Below, in pieces: positions 9,758-18,747 of a stretch of DNA of 64,000 nt. This stretch comes from Allocoprococcus comes (GTDB lineage Bacteria; Bacillota; Clostridia; Lachnospirales; Lachnospiraceae): assembly GCF_013300725.1 (NCBI RefSeq), contig NZ_JAAIMM010000012.1, positions 32,668 to 96,667 on the forward strand, written 5' to 3'. The notes below the pieces were generated by a model. It made no database searches. It saw only the letters and a list, made by a program, of their open reading frames with translations, and was not told where the DNA came from. The position numbers and the translations under genes were made by a program. The stretch's first letter is position 1, and every line of letters begins with the position of its first letter.

Positions 9758-9971
9758 TTTCTTCCAGCACCTGCACTTTTTTCTCTACGGTATCGATCTT
9801 CTCATTGCAAAGCTTCAGCATTTCCATGCCCTTCTGATACAGTCCGAAGGACTCTTCCAGCGAAGTATCTCCTGATTCCAGCTCCTTTGCCACCTGATCC
9901 AGCTTTGCAAAAAGCTCCTCCAGAGATTCTTCCGGCATTTCATCTGCAAGCTCTTTTTTCTTATCTGCCAT
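9735..9971 (-). CDS. xseB: Exodeoxyribonuclease VII small subunit
   Basis: 78 residues. The family core is present: LEELFAKLDQVAKELESGDT followed by LEESFGLYQKGMEML, an all-helical coiled coil that binds XseA. It is encoded 4 bases after xseA and overlaps the start of ispA. The basic lead (MADKKKELADE) and acidic tail are normal. Confidence 0.94.
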   Translation of the reverse strand: MADKKKELADEMPEESLEELFAKLDQVAKELESGDTSLEESFGLYQKGMEMLKLCNEKIDTVEKKVQVLEENGEIHDF

Positions 9972-9975
9972 ATTC

Positions 9976-11238
9976 TTACTCCTTCTTCGTCTCTGTCACC
10001 TGTGCCTCGATCTGCCCGTCTGTCACATAAATCCGGATCCGGTCTCCCGTTTCTACATCGGAAATCTTTTTTACCGTACCTTTCTCTCCCTGTACATAGG
10101 AGAAGCCCTGATTCAGCTTGGCGAGTGGGGAAAGTCCCTTCATCCGTTCGATCCGGATTGCAAGCTGCTGACGGCTTTCCCGCAGATTCCGCTCCATCAG
10201 AAGTGGCAGCATCTCCTGCACTTTGCGGGTTCTCTCCCGTTCCTGTTCCAACCGCTGATGCATGGCTTTTGGGATCTGCTCCTCATAATCTGCAAGCTGC
10301 TGACGCATGGACTTAAGTTTCCCCGACGGACTTAAGTAACGGAATTTTTCTGCATACCGCGCTGTATGAAGCGATGCGACTTCCAGCTTTCTCATCATAC
10401 TCCGGTGCATCCTTTCCCGTTCTGTCCGGATCGTTTCCAGAAGTTCCCGGTAATCACAGATTGCAAGCTCTGCCGCAGCAGAAGGCGTCGGTGCACGAAG
10501 ATCCGCCACATAATCTATGATCGTCGTGTCTGTCTCATGTCCTACTGCCGAAATAACCGGTACACTACATTCAAAAACTGCACGCGCAACATTTTCCTCG
10601 TTAAATGCCCACAGATCTTCAATAGAGCCTCCGCCTCTGCCAACGATCATCACATCGACCTTTGCTTCCTCCAGTGCACGGATCCCCCGCACCACACTTT
10701 CAGACGCGCCATCCCCCTGTACCAGTGCCGGATACAGAAGAATCTGCACATACGGATTTCTCCGCCTGGTAATGTTGATAATATCGCGCACTGCCGCTCC
10801 GGTTGGTGCCGTTACAACACCGACTGTCCGCACATATTTCGGAATCGGCTTTTTATATTCCGGCGCAAACATTCCCATTTCTTCCAGCTCTTTTTTGAGC
10901 TTTATAAATTTTTCATAGAGAAGTCCCGCACCATCCAGTACGATCTCCTTTGCATAAACCTGATATCTGCCATCTCTTTCATAGACGCTGACGCTTCCAA
11001 GCACGATTACCTGCTGTCCTTCCTGCATACGAAAAGAAAGCCCGCTGCGCTGCCCGGCAAACATAACACAGGCAATCGTTCCGGACTCATCTTTCAGTGA
11101 AAAGTACAGATGTCCTGAAGTATGGTACTTACAGTTTGACACTTCCCCTTTGATATAAATTCGATTCAACATAAAGTCTTGCGTAAACATATTCTTAATG
11201 TACGCATTGACCTGTTTTACAGTATATACATTTCGCAT
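9976..11238 (-). CDS. xseA: Exodeoxyribonuclease VII large subunit
   Basis: 420 residues. An N-terminal OB fold (about 1-100; YIKGEVSNCKYHTSGHLYFSLKD) precedes the catalytic domain with GRGGGSIEDLWAFN and SAVGHETD, the signature of XseA. A coiled-coil C-terminal part follows. With XseB it degrades single-stranded DNA to oligonucleotides. The gene directly follows nusB; folD, which sits between them in Bacillus, is absent here. Confidence 0.96.
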   Translation of the reverse strand: MRNVYTVKQVNAYIKNMFTQDFMLNRIYIKGEVSNCKYHTSGHLYFSLKDESGTIACVMFAGQRSGLSFRMQEGQQVIVLGSVSVYERDGRYQVYAKEIVLDGAGLLYEKFIKLKKELEEMGMFAPEYKKPIPKYVRTVGVVTAPTGAAVRDIINITRRRNPYVQILLYPALVQGDGASESVVRGIRALEEAKVDVMIVGRGGGSIEDLWAFNEENVARAVFECSVPVISAVGHETDTTIIDYVADLRAPTPSAAAELAICDYRELLETIRTERERMHRSMMRKLEVASLHTARYAEKFRYLSPSGKLKSMRQQLADYEEQIPKAMHQRLEQERERTRKVQEMLPLLMERNLRESRQQLAIRIERMKGLSPLAKLNQGFSYVQGEKGTVKKISDVETGDRIRIYVTDGQIEAQVTETKKE

Positions 11239-11250
11239 GATCTCTGATTC

Positions 11251-11643
11251 TTATGCAAGCTTTCCGAGTACACCGTTGACAAATGCCGGTCCCTCATCTC
11301 CTGAAAAGTTCTTTGCCAGCTCAACTGCTTCATTGATCGCTACTTTGACCGGCACTTCGTCATCCCACTTCATCTCGTATACAGCAAGACGAAGGATGGA
11401 AAGGTCAACTTTGTTCATACGTCCGGTTTTCCAGCCGGTTGTATGTTCATTGATCATCGCATCGATTTCTTCTTCATGTGCTGCGATATCTTTGACCTTT
11501 TTGCGCATGTATCCGCGCTCTTCCTCACTCGCTTCTTCTACCTGCTCCAGATACAGTTCGATCTGTTCGTCTGCATCAGCCGCATCAAATCCGATGCTGA
11601 AGAGCATTTTAAATATATGTTCTCTGACTTTACTTCTTCGCAT
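11251..11643 (-). CDS. nusB: Transcription antitermination factor NusB
   Basis: 130 residues beginning MRRSKVREHIFKMLF, the classic NusB N-terminus. The C-terminal core DEVPVKVAINEAVELAK and FVNGVLGKLA is also typical. It binds boxA RNA with S10 in rRNA antitermination. The open frame is 16 codons longer, but the ATG at 11643 has a good GGAGAGGG site and matches family starts; the longer version would read into the asp23 end. Confidence 0.95.
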   Translation of the reverse strand: MRRSKVREHIFKMLFSIGFDAADADEQIELYLEQVEEASEEERGYMRKKVKDIAAHEEEIDAMINEHTTGWKTGRMNKVDLSILRLAVYEMKWDDEVPVKVAINEAVELAKNFSGDEGPAFVNGVLGKLA

Positions 11644-11656
11644 GTTCCCTCTCCAA

Positions 11657-12040
11657 TTATTCTTCTTCCGGCATGTCCACACCTGCAACACGGATGTTTA
11701 CGTCTGCAACGGTAAGACCTGTCATATTCTCGATTGCTGCCTTTACTTTTTCCTGTACCTTTAAAGTAGTATCTTTAATACTGCTGCCATATTTGAGGTT
11801 CAGGGCGAGGGATACGGTAACGATACCTTCCAGCACGTCTACCTTTACACCTTTGGAAAGGCTCTTCATTCCAAGCTTTGCGATCAGTTCTCTGGTTGCA
11901 TTTCCTGCCATGGAAGATACCCCTTCTACCTCCATTGCTGCAAGTCCTGCAATAATTGCAACTACTTCATCAGCAATCTGTACTTCTCCGAGGTTCTCAT
12001 CTGATTCTATCTTATAGGTATTTCTCTCTTCTTTACTCAT
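11657..12040 (-). CDS. Asp23/Gls24 family protein (YqhY-like)
   Basis: 127 residues with the DUF322 core: an IADEVVAIIAGLAAMEVEGV region, then GVKVDVLEGIVTVSLAL and a C-terminal half ending VNIRVAGVDMPEEE. In Bacillus the homologue YqhY lies at this position, between accC and nusB, and is linked to acetyl-CoA carboxylase control; other paralogues are envelope stress proteins. The AGGAGG site is 8 bases before the ATG. It is the first gene of the long train and is preceded by a structured leader. Confidence 0.9.
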   Translation of the reverse strand: MSKEERNTYKIESDENLGEVQIADEVVAIIAGLAAMEVEGVSSMAGNATRELIAKLGMKSLSKGVKVDVLEGIVTVSLALNLKYGSSIKDTTLKVQEKVKAAIENMTGLTVADVNIRVAGVDMPEEE

Positions 12041-12195
12041 TATAAGTCCTCCTGTCTGCGGTTTTTCCGCTCCTCGCGCTCATCTCGGAACCTCCGGTCC
12101 CTCGATGTTCGTTGCACTCACATAGGTCTGGGCTGAAAGTGATTCGTCTGCTAGCAGCCGATCACTTTCTTCCCTTCCCTGCGCTCGTCGCTATG
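12041..12195 (-). promoter_or_regulatory. Structured 5' leader of the asp23-nusB operon
   Basis: About 155 bases between the predicted start of transcription and the asp23 ATG, visibly richer in G and C than the neighbours. A near-perfect hairpin occupies 12135-12169 (arms GAAAGTGAT / ATCACTTTC continuing inwards through CTGCTAGCAG). Complementary CATAG (12121-12125) and CTATG (12191-12195) could close a stem around it. A second, weaker hairpin (GAAC-TC / GA-GTTC) follows near 12090-12112. There is no U-tract, so it is not a simple terminator. The function is unknown. Confidence 0.5.
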
Positions 12196-12200
12196 CGTTC

Positions 12201-12229
12201 ATTGTAACATAAAAGATCTCTATTGGAAA
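12201..12229 (-). promoter_or_regulatory. Promoter of the asp23-nusB-xseAB operon
   Basis: Minus-strand TTTCCA, 17 bases, TACAAT, with a TG dinucleotide one base before the -10 (extended -10). It begins only a few bases after the prfC stop, so the train to recN has its own promoter. Confidence 0.65.
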
Positions 12230-12234
12230 GTTTT

Positions 12235-13827
12235 TTAGGAACGTCCGAATTCGGAAAGTTTCAGTCCTTCGTTTCGTTCCAGCACCATACGGATGCTCCA
12301 GCTGTTGACAAACAGAAGAAGCGGTCTGTCTTTCAGATCCTTGATCTTCTTCATGTCGGATGTACCGACCAGCTTGTCCATCTCGATCTCTTCGTTCTCG
12401 ATCCAGCGGATGTGTTCGTATGGAAGTGGTTCCAGACGGATCTCTACGTTATATTCATTTTCCAGACGGTATTTTAATACATCAAACTGCAGAACACCAA
12501 CAACACCGACGATGATCTCTTCCATACCGGTGTTGAATTCCTGGAAGATCTGGATCGCACCTTCCTGGGCGATCTGGTTGATTCCCTTGATGAACTGCTT
12601 TCTCTTCATGGTATCCACCTGACGCACTCTTGCAAAATGCTCCGGTGCGAAAGTCGGGATTCCTTCGTATGCAAACTTTTCCGGTGAATTGGTCAGTGTA
12701 TCCCCGATGGAGAAGATACCCGGATCGAATACACCGATGATATCCCCGCCATATGCGGTATCGATCATGTGCCGTTCACTCGCCATCATCTGCTGCGGCT
12801 GGGACAGACGGACTTTTTTGCCTCCCTGGATATGGAAGACATCCATGCCCGCCTTGAACTCACCGGAACAGATACGCATAAATGCAATTCTGTCCCGGTG
12901 TGCCTTATTCATATTTGCCTGGATCTTAAACACAAATGCGGAGAAATCTTCCTCCTTCATCGGATCGATCATTCCTTTGTCGGACATTCTCGGAAGCGGT
13001 GAAGTCGTCATCTTAAGGAAATGCTGAAGGAAGGTCTCCACACCGAAGTTGGTCAGCGCTGATCCGAAAAATACCGGAGAGAGTTCTCCTTTGCTGACCA
13101 TCTCCTGGTCAAATTCTGCACTCGCTCCATCCAGAAGCTCAATCTCTTCTTCCAGCTGTGCAAACTGTGCTTCACTTACGATGCTCTTTGCTTCCTCACT
13201 GTCGATGGAAACCTTCTCAACTTCCCCGATCGAGGTTCCTTTCTTGGTATCTGAGAAAATCTCCAGTTCTCTGCTGTTCCGGTCAAATACGCCGCGGAAT
13301 TCTTTTCCGGAACCGATCGGCCAGTTGATCGGACAGGTAGCGATTCCCAGTTCCTTTTCAATATCATCCAGTAATTCAAAGGTATCCATCGCTTCACGGT
13401 CCATTTTATTGATAAATGTAAAAATCGGAATATGACGCATGACGCAGACTTTGAACAGCTTTCTTGTCTGTGCCTCCACACCTTTTGATCCATCGATCAC
13501 CATAACCGCCGAATCGGCCGCCATAAGAGTACGATAAGTATCTTCCGAGAAATCCTGATGTCCCGGTGTGTCCAGAATATTGATGCAATAACCGTCATAC
13601 TGGAACTGCAGGACAGAAGATGTTACCGAAATACCTCTTTCTTTTTCAATCTCCATCCAGTCTGAAACCGCATGTTTCGCTGTTGCCTTTCCTTTTACAG
13701 AACCTGCCTGATTGATCGCCCCGCCATATAACAGAAACTTCTCTGTCAGGGTAGTCTTACCTGCATCCGGATGGGAAATGATCGCAAATGTTCTTCTTTT
13801 CTTTATCTCATTCGTAAAATCTGCCAT
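12235..13827 (-). CDS. prfC: Peptide chain release factor 3
   Basis: 530-residue translational GTPase that recycles RF1/RF2 after termination. G1 is SHPDAGKTTLTEK (about 19-31), G3 is DTPGHQDFSEDTYR and G4 is NKMDREA. The family-specific C-terminal domains follow, including GVVGVLQFDVL. The length is normal. It interrupts the usual Firmicute order between spoIIIAH and the asp23/nusB cluster, where accBC genes often sit. Confidence 0.95.
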   Translation of the reverse strand: MADFTNEIKKRRTFAIISHPDAGKTTLTEKFLLYGGAINQAGSVKGKATAKHAVSDWMEIEKERGISVTSSVLQFQYDGYCINILDTPGHQDFSEDTYRTLMAADSAVMVIDGSKGVEAQTRKLFKVCVMRHIPIFTFINKMDREAMDTFELLDDIEKELGIATCPINWPIGSGKEFRGVFDRNSRELEIFSDTKKGTSIGEVEKVSIDSEEAKSIVSEAQFAQLEEEIELLDGASAEFDQEMVSKGELSPVFFGSALTNFGVETFLQHFLKMTTSPLPRMSDKGMIDPMKEEDFSAFVFKIQANMNKAHRDRIAFMRICSGEFKAGMDVFHIQGGKKVRLSQPQQMMASERHMIDTAYGGDIIGVFDPGIFSIGDTLTNSPEKFAYEGIPTFAPEHFARVRQVDTMKRKQFIKGINQIAQEGAIQIFQEFNTGMEEIIVGVVGVLQFDVLKYRLENEYNVEIRLEPLPYEHIRWIENEEIEMDKLVGTSDMKKIKDLKDRPLLLFVNSWSIRMVLERNEGLKLSEFGRS

Positions 13828-13870
13828 GTTATTCTACTCCTACTATTTTCTCAATGTCACTCAAATTCTT

Positions 13871-13899
13871 ATTATATGGTATTTTTGCTATAATATCAA
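13871..13899 (-). promoter_or_regulatory. Strong sigma-A promoter of prfC
   Basis: Minus-strand TTGATA, 17 bases, TATAAT. The -35 box overlaps the spoIIIAH stop codon, so prfC is expressed independently of the sporulation operon. Confidence 0.8.
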
Positions 13900-14543
13900 T
13901 CCCCTGATTCACTCGTATTTGTACTTTCATGGATACTTTCATGGATCGGTGTGATCACCACATTTGCAGCATTTACCTCTGCTTTGCGTGTGACAATATC
14001 CTCGATCTGTGCCCGTTTTGCATCCGACAGATCCGCCACATCAACGACCACATCTGCGGAATCTTCGGTAAGACTTACCACCGCATCCTGAAAGCCTTTG
14101 CTGGCAAGCAGAGTCTCAATTGCGACCTCCTGTTCGGCGCGCTGTGTCATCTCCACCATCTGCGCAACTGCATCTGCTTTCTGGTCTTCTGCAATATCTG
14201 CATTATCAATGATCGCCTGCAGGGTTTCTTTGTTTTTTGCCCGCACCTGCTCCCGGTTCACTTTTGCCTGTGCCACAAGCGCACTGGCCGATCCGTTTGT
14301 CAGCACCGCCTCTCCCGGATTCCCGTCCACCTGGTCGTCATTCGCTGTCTGGAGGGAACTGTCACTTTCTGTATCTTGATCCGAAATATCCAGAAGCTCC
14401 TTATTTGCCATCTCGCTTCCCGTCTCTGCTGTTTTGTTTTTCGAGCCAAAAATTTTTCCGGAATAGTTCAGATATCCTGCCGCTGCGATCATCACCGCAA
14501 GAACCGCAATCACAATCTGATTTTTCTTAAATACTTTTTTCAC
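13896..14543 (-). CDS. spoIIIAH: Stage III sporulation protein AH
   Basis: 215 residues. A single membrane segment near the N-terminus (about 9-27, IVIAVLAVMIAAAGYLNYSG) is followed by an acidic linker and a C-terminal YscJ/FliF-like ring domain (about 95-205). In sporulation the mother-cell protein pairs with forespore SpoIIQ across the two membranes and forms the feeding-tube channel. The start is GTG with an excellent AGGAGGA site. It is the last gene of the spoIIIA operon. Confidence 0.93.
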   Translation of the reverse strand: MKKVFKKNQIVIAVLAVMIAAAGYLNYSGKIFGSKNKTAETGSEMANKELLDISDQDTESDSSLQTANDDQVDGNPGEAVLTNGSASALVAQAKVNREQVRAKNKETLQAIIDNADIAEDQKADAVAQMVEMTQRAEQEVAIETLLASKGFQDAVVSLTEDSADVVVDVADLSDAKRAQIEDIVTRKAEVNAANVVITPIHESIHESTNTSESGD

Positions 14544-14569
14544 TAGCCTTCCTCCTATAAGATTCTTTT

Positions 14570-15106
14570 TTAGTTATGTTTCATTACTTTTATCTTATGC
14601 GTGTCTACTCCGAATAATGCCTGCACAGCCTCTGTGATATTTTCAATCACGACGGCATTATCTCCGCCTTCTGCAATTACGAGAACCCCTTCTATCCGGG
14701 GACTTAATTCCTGTTTCACATATGGCGTTTCTTCTCCATTTCTGTTTGCATAAACTGCCGTCTCTGAAGAACTGGTATTTTTCCCTCCGCTCTCCCCTTC
14801 CTGCACCTCACTTGTCATCTCCTGGTCCTTTTCCACTACCTTTTCCGAGGAAGATGCCAGGGTGATCATCACCTTGACATTTCCAACTCCTTCTACTTTT
14901 GCCAGTGCATTTTCCAGCCGTGTTTCCAGTGCATCTGTATAAGTATCCTCCGATGCATTTTCCACCTTCTGCATCTGCTGTTCATCCTGTGTCTGATCTG
15001 ATTTTATATCGGAGACAGGCATCGCGATCACAACCAGAAGCAGTCCGACAAGCAATATGATCAGCCACTTGTCTTTTTTTATTTTCCGGATTTCAAACAT
15101 CTTCAC
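14570..15106 (-). CDS. spoIIIAG: Stage III sporulation protein AG
   Basis: 178 residues. A transmembrane helix (about 14-31, LIILLVGLLLVVIAMPV) precedes an acidic linker and a ring-building domain containing LENALAKVEGVGNVKVMITL and VLVIAEGGDNAVV. Family members form large rings in the SpoIIIA-SpoIIQ complex. The GTG start overlaps the spoIIIAF stop by four bases; an ATG two codons later is an alternative. Confidence 0.93.
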   Translation of the reverse strand: MKMFEIRKIKKDKWLIILLVGLLLVVIAMPVSDIKSDQTQDEQQMQKVENASEDTYTDALETRLENALAKVEGVGNVKVMITLASSSEKVVEKDQEMTSEVQEGESGGKNTSSSETAVYANRNGEETPYVKQELSPRIEGVLVIAEGGDNAVVIENITEAVQALFGVDTHKIKVMKHN

Positions 15107-15372
15107 TCACCGCCCTTTTCGAGCAAATCCGCCGCATGCTCCATCTCTTTTACCATCTGCTCATACTCCGCCGTCCGGTACAGCTCCGTCACCTGTCCGG
15201 CTGCCCCCATAAGGTTCAGAACCGGCTGGGCAAGCAGAACCGTCAGAAGAAGTCCACAGAAAAAACGGACATATTTCCGGTAGCTGTTCTCTGGAAGTGC
15301 CTGCAAGAATGCGGTTACAAGAATCATATAAACGGCGAGATTCTGCATCCACCTGTAAACCAGCTGTATCAT
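15103..15372 (-). CDS. spoIIIAF: Stage III sporulation protein AF
   Basis: 89 residues with two N-terminal membrane helices (LAVYMILVTAFLQALP and YVRFFCGLLLTVLLAQPVL) and a short cytoplasmic tail. I start at the ATG at 15372, which has GGAGGG at the right distance; the open frame is 13 codons longer. It overlaps spoIIIAG by four bases. Confidence 0.9.
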   Translation of the reverse strand: MIQLVYRWMQNLAVYMILVTAFLQALPENSYRKYVRFFCGLLLTVLLAQPVLNLMGAAGQVTELYRTAEYEQMVKEMEHAADLLEKGGE

Positions 15373-15382
15373 TTTATCCCTC

Positions 15383-16597
15383 CTACGAAGCTGCCGATGC
15401 CGCAACTGCAAGTGTCACCAGAAACAGGACCGCCGTCGCAAGCACCGTCTTTAGCAGCATATGATAACCTTCCCCGGTAAAACTGATGGCCTCCACGATC
15501 CGTTTATCAGACACCGGCTGGATAAGTGCCGCCGTTCCTTTGTAAAGAATCGTCAGGATTCCCATATTGATGACCGGGATCATCACAACTCCCGTTACAA
15601 GCAGTGCCCCTGCAATTCCAACTCCATTTTTTAAAAGAACCGCACTTCCAAGCACGACTTCGCTTGTCCCGCTGACTATATCACCGATTCCCGGAATCAT
15701 TCCCACGCCTTTTGTCCAGGCACTCCTTTTCACCTGATCTGCCGCCGGACTGATGATCCGCTCGATAAACCCGATCCCCGTCACCAGGGCAAGCAGACTT
15801 TTCAGACTCCATCCGATTATAAGTCGCAAAAGTTCCGCTGCCTTAGAAAGAAATTCCTCCTCTGTCAGATTGTTCAGGATTTCCATCAGAAGTGCGATCT
15901 GGATCAGTGGAACGATCCATTTCAAAATCACAAGTTCCACAAGAAAAATCAGGAAAAGCGCCAGATTGTAAAATGCGATCGCAGAAATACTTCCCACTGC
16001 GACCGCCATACAGACAAAGTAGACCGGACAGAGCACTCGCATAAAGAGGATCAGATTTTCGAGTCCCTGCTGTACCTCCCCGGCTGCCACCTGAAAATTC
16101 CGTATGCCGACTGTAATCACAGACAGGTATACCAGAAAAAAGGCGGTCTGTGATATCTGACGGTTCTGGAACACTTCCGAAAAACTGGAAAAAACCGCTG
16201 CGATCAGCACCAGAAAAATGATAGATGCAAGCACCGGTTTATTGACCTTCAGCACATAGAAAAACTGATCCGTCACAAAGTTTCTGATCTGCCCGGCAGA
16301 CAGGTTCTCATCCTGCCGGATCACAGACTCAACAAGATCCTGAAAATGCAGTTTTTCTTCCGGGAACAGTTTCCGGATTGCCGTATCCAGATCCTTTACT
16401 TCTGTCAGATCCCAGATTTTCTGCTCCGTTTCCTCCTGTGTTTTTTCCAGATCCGTTTCTGTCATATTATCTTCTGTCCGGCTGTTTGCCGAAGAGGAAT
16501 CTTCCCCTGCCGCAAATACCTGTACCGGCAGTATCAGTACGAAGATTACAAGTCCGATCATGCATGCTATGCCATATTTCTGAAAATAATGTTTCAT
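15383..16597 (-). CDS. spoIIIAE: Stage III sporulation protein AE
   Basis: 404 residues. A signal-like N-terminal helix is followed by an acidic segment (to about 110) and then about eight hydrophobic helices. The conserved block TKGVGMIPGIGDIVSGTSEVV is the family signature. It is the multi-pass component of the channel complex in the mother-cell engulfing membrane. It fits its operon position between spoIIIAD and spoIIIAF. Confidence 0.93.
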   Translation of the reverse strand: MKHYFQKYGIACMIGLVIFVLILPVQVFAAGEDSSSANSRTEDNMTETDLEKTQEETEQKIWDLTEVKDLDTAIRKLFPEEKLHFQDLVESVIRQDENLSAGQIRNFVTDQFFYVLKVNKPVLASIIFLVLIAAVFSSFSEVFQNRQISQTAFFLVYLSVITVGIRNFQVAAGEVQQGLENLILFMRVLCPVYFVCMAVAVGSISAIAFYNLALFLIFLVELVILKWIVPLIQIALLMEILNNLTEEEFLSKAAELLRLIIGWSLKSLLALVTGIGFIERIISPAADQVKRSAWTKGVGMIPGIGDIVSGTSEVVLGSAVLLKNGVGIAGALLVTGVVMIPVINMGILTILYKGTAALIQPVSDKRIVEAISFTGEGYHMLLKTVLATAVLFLVTLAVAASAAS

Positions 16598-16609
16598 TTT
16601 TCTTCCCTT

Positions 16610-16996
16610 TTACTGTCCAAGTTCGCGGATTGCAAGAAGCAGTGCTTTTAATATCGGCATTCCGATTGCAAGTATACTGAGCCTTGCAAAGACCTCGATC
16701 TGTCCGGCGATCGTCTGATAACCGGCATCCTTGCAGATTGTTGCCGCAAATTCCGCCAGATAGGTCACACCCAGAATTTTCAGCATTGCCGTCAGATATA
16801 CCGCATCAATCTTTACAAAGCTGCCAACCAGCTCCAGCGTCTCCCGGATCACCGACAGATTCTGGCTCATTCCGAGAAAAAGGAAAATGCTGACCGCAAT
16901 CCCCAGATAGATCCCATATTCTTTTCTGGAATTTTGAAATTGCAATGCCAGGAAAGTCCCTGCGATCCCGATGCAGACTGCCTTAAGGATACTCAT
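16610..16996 (-). CDS. spoIIIAD: Stage III sporulation protein AD
   Basis: 128 residues with four hydrophobic segments, including the conserved KILGVTYLAEFAATICKDAG stretch. It is a small integral membrane partner of SpoIIIAE. The gene is separated by about 12 bases from each neighbour. Confidence 0.93.
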   Translation of the reverse strand: MSILKAVCIGIAGTFLALQFQNSRKEYGIYLGIAVSIFLFLGMSQNLSVIRETLELVGSFVKIDAVYLTAMLKILGVTYLAEFAATICKDAGYQTIAGQIEVFARLSILAIGMPILKALLLAIRELGQ

Positions 16997-17008
16997 CTTT
17001 TCCCTCCT

Positions 17009-17203
17009 TTACAGAGCAAAGAGCCGTCTGATATCGTCAAACAGATCTGAAATATAAGGAAGGATCCAGAACAAAACCAGGAGCAGTCCTGCAAGACTGG
17101 TGAGAAATGCCTGCTCTTCTCTTCCACTGTGTTTCAGCACCTGTCCCAGGACAGAAACCAGAATCCCGACTGCCGCAATTTTAAATATCAGATTTACACT
17201 CAT
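17009..17203 (-). CDS. spoIIIAC: Stage III sporulation protein AC
   Basis: 64 residues with two membrane helices (NLIFKIAAVGILVSVLGQVL and LTSLAGLLLVLFWILPYI), matching the family's usual 65-68 residues. It lies in the expected operon slot between spoIIIAB and spoIIIAD. Confidence 0.93.
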   Translation of the reverse strand: MSVNLIFKIAAVGILVSVLGQVLKHSGREEQAFLTSLAGLLLVLFWILPYISDLFDDIRRLFAL

Positions 17204-17216
17204 GTTCCGCTCCTAT

Positions 17217-17735
17217 TTACAGAATCAAAATTGTCAGGAAAAGTCCTGCTGTAACACCCAGGAGATTACAGAGCCTCCGCTTTTCCTGAATTTCTTTTAA
17301 AAGACTGCCTCTTTTTTCTTCCAGAAATTCTGCATACTGCAAGAAAATCTGTGTTTCCTGCTTTTTATCCAGGCTGCCAAGCTGCATCCCAAGCTCCTGC
17401 AGACGTACCCTTTCCTCCCTGCCAAGGAGCAGACATTCAAGATCGCTTTCACAGCACCTCTCCCAGATTATTGCAAGACTTCTTGACGGCATCTCCAATT
17501 CTTTTGCCAGATGTTCCAGCCAGATCCTGTAGTTCTGACCGCATCTTCGTGAAACAGAAGCGCATACCTGGGCGAGTGGTGCATAAGTATACTCCATTTC
17601 TCCCGCAAGCTGCCTGATCACTCTTTGCAGTTCTCCGGTATCCGTGATCTGCCTCTGATATTCCATTCCCCTGCTGTATCCATAGCCGGATGTCGCCGCC
17701 ACAATTCCCAGGCATCCGACCATTTTCAGATACAC
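17217..17735 (-). CDS. spoIIIAB: Stage III sporulation protein AB
   Basis: 172 residues. Membrane helices lie at both ends (about 1-20 and 152-171), with a helical cytoplasmic domain between them resembling the GspF-like fold described for SpoIIIAB. It probably docks the ATPase SpoIIIAA to the membrane. The start is GTG with GGGGAG upstream, and it overlaps the spoIIIAA end by ten bases, consistent with stoichiometric coupling. Confidence 0.92.
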   Translation of the reverse strand: MYLKMVGCLGIVAATSGYGYSRGMEYQRQITDTGELQRVIRQLAGEMEYTYAPLAQVCASVSRRCGQNYRIWLEHLAKELEMPSRSLAIIWERCCESDLECLLLGREERVRLQELGMQLGSLDKKQETQIFLQYAEFLEEKRGSLLKEIQEKRRLCNLLGVTAGLFLTILIL

Positions 17736-18643
17736 AGTTTTTCTCCCCGTTCGTTATAAATCCCTTCAATTTCTCCTACATGTTTCCCGGATTTCATCAC
17801 AACATATCTGGCAAAAGACCTTTCCTTTACCAGATTGCTGACCAGCGGCTTTTCGCGGATCTCATCCATACCGGAACCATGCACCGTCGTCAGCATGGTT
17901 GCCCCGCAGTGCATGGCGTACTCGATCGCCTCTACATCCTTCGCTGTCCCGATCTCATCCGCCGCAATCACCTCCGGCGCCATGGACCGCACCAGCATCA
18001 TCATTCCTTCTGCTTTCGGGCAGTTGTCCAGAATATCCGTCCGCATCCCAAGCTGGTTCTGTGGCACGCCACGGTAGCATCCTCCAATCTCTGAACGTTC
18101 ATCCACCACGCCCACATTTCTTCCTTCCACCCAGCGGTTTCCATCCGAAATCTGCCGCACCAGATCCCGCAAAAGCGTAGTCTTTCCCCCACCTGGCGGG
18201 GAAATGATCATGGTATGGCAAAGTCTTCCCTTTTCAAGGATCACAGGAAACAGCTTATTCGCACAGCCTGTGATCTCATGGCAGATTCGGATATTGATCG
18301 ATGTAATATACTGAAAATTCCGGATCTGTCCCTTTTCCGGAATAATTTTCCCGGAAATTCCCACCCGATGCCCTCCTTCAATCGTCAGAAACCCCTGGCG
18401 CAGTTCATTTTCATATGCATACAGGGAATAATTGGATACATATTCCATCGTTTCACGCAGTTCTTCTTTTGTCACCCGATGGGTGAAAAGTTCTTCCTTT
18501 CCTTCCTTTTTCACTGCAAGCGGCTGTTCTTCCCGAAGCCGGATCTCCTGGATCTTCTCAAAATCCAGTCCATGATTCAGCAGGATCCCACGGATTTTCT
18601 CCGGAAGCACCGCCAGAATCTGATCTTTCTTTTCTCTTCTCAT
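17726..18643 (-). CDS. spoIIIAA: Stage III sporulation protein AA, secretion-type ATPase
   Basis: 305 residues. Walker A is SPPGGGKTTLLRDLVRQ (about 148-164) and Walker B is EVIAADEIGT, typical of the type II/IV secretion ATPase superfamily. It powers the SpoIIIA-SpoIIQ channel. The frame could start at a GTG at 18652, but the ATG at 18643 has a well-placed GAGGTG, so I prefer it. Upstream (18660-18690) a CATATACA-like element could be a sigma-E -10 box, which would fit mother-cell expression; this is weak. Confidence 0.93.
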   Translation of the reverse strand: MRREKKDQILAVLPEKIRGILLNHGLDFEKIQEIRLREEQPLAVKKEGKEELFTHRVTKEELRETMEYVSNYSLYAYENELRQGFLTIEGGHRVGISGKIIPEKGQIRNFQYITSINIRICHEITGCANKLFPVILEKGRLCHTMIISPPGGGKTTLLRDLVRQISDGNRWVEGRNVGVVDERSEIGGCYRGVPQNQLGMRTDILDNCPKAEGMMMLVRSMAPEVIAADEIGTAKDVEAIEYAMHCGATMLTTVHGSGMDEIREKPLVSNLVKERSFARYVVMKSGKHVGEIEGIYNERGEKLCI

Positions 18644-18701
18644 CTTGTCCACCTCTCTTTAAAGAATGTATATGGAAAGCGGGAGAAAAATAGAACTAAA
18701 A

Positions 18702-18731
18702 AAGGACTCTACCGATACTGGTAAAGTCCTT
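18702..18731 (-). terminator. Terminator after pnp
   Basis: On the minus strand AAGGACTTTACC pairs with GGTAGAGTCCTT across a 6-base loop, followed by TTTTAG. It lies 16 bases after the pnp stop and insulates the spoIIIA operon. Confidence 0.85.
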
Positions 18732-18747
18732 CTGATTTTATAAAACT

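Noticed and set aside
12041..12195. A tRNA or known riboswitch in the asp23 leader
   Set aside because: No cloverleaf, no CCA end and no recognisable aptamer core.
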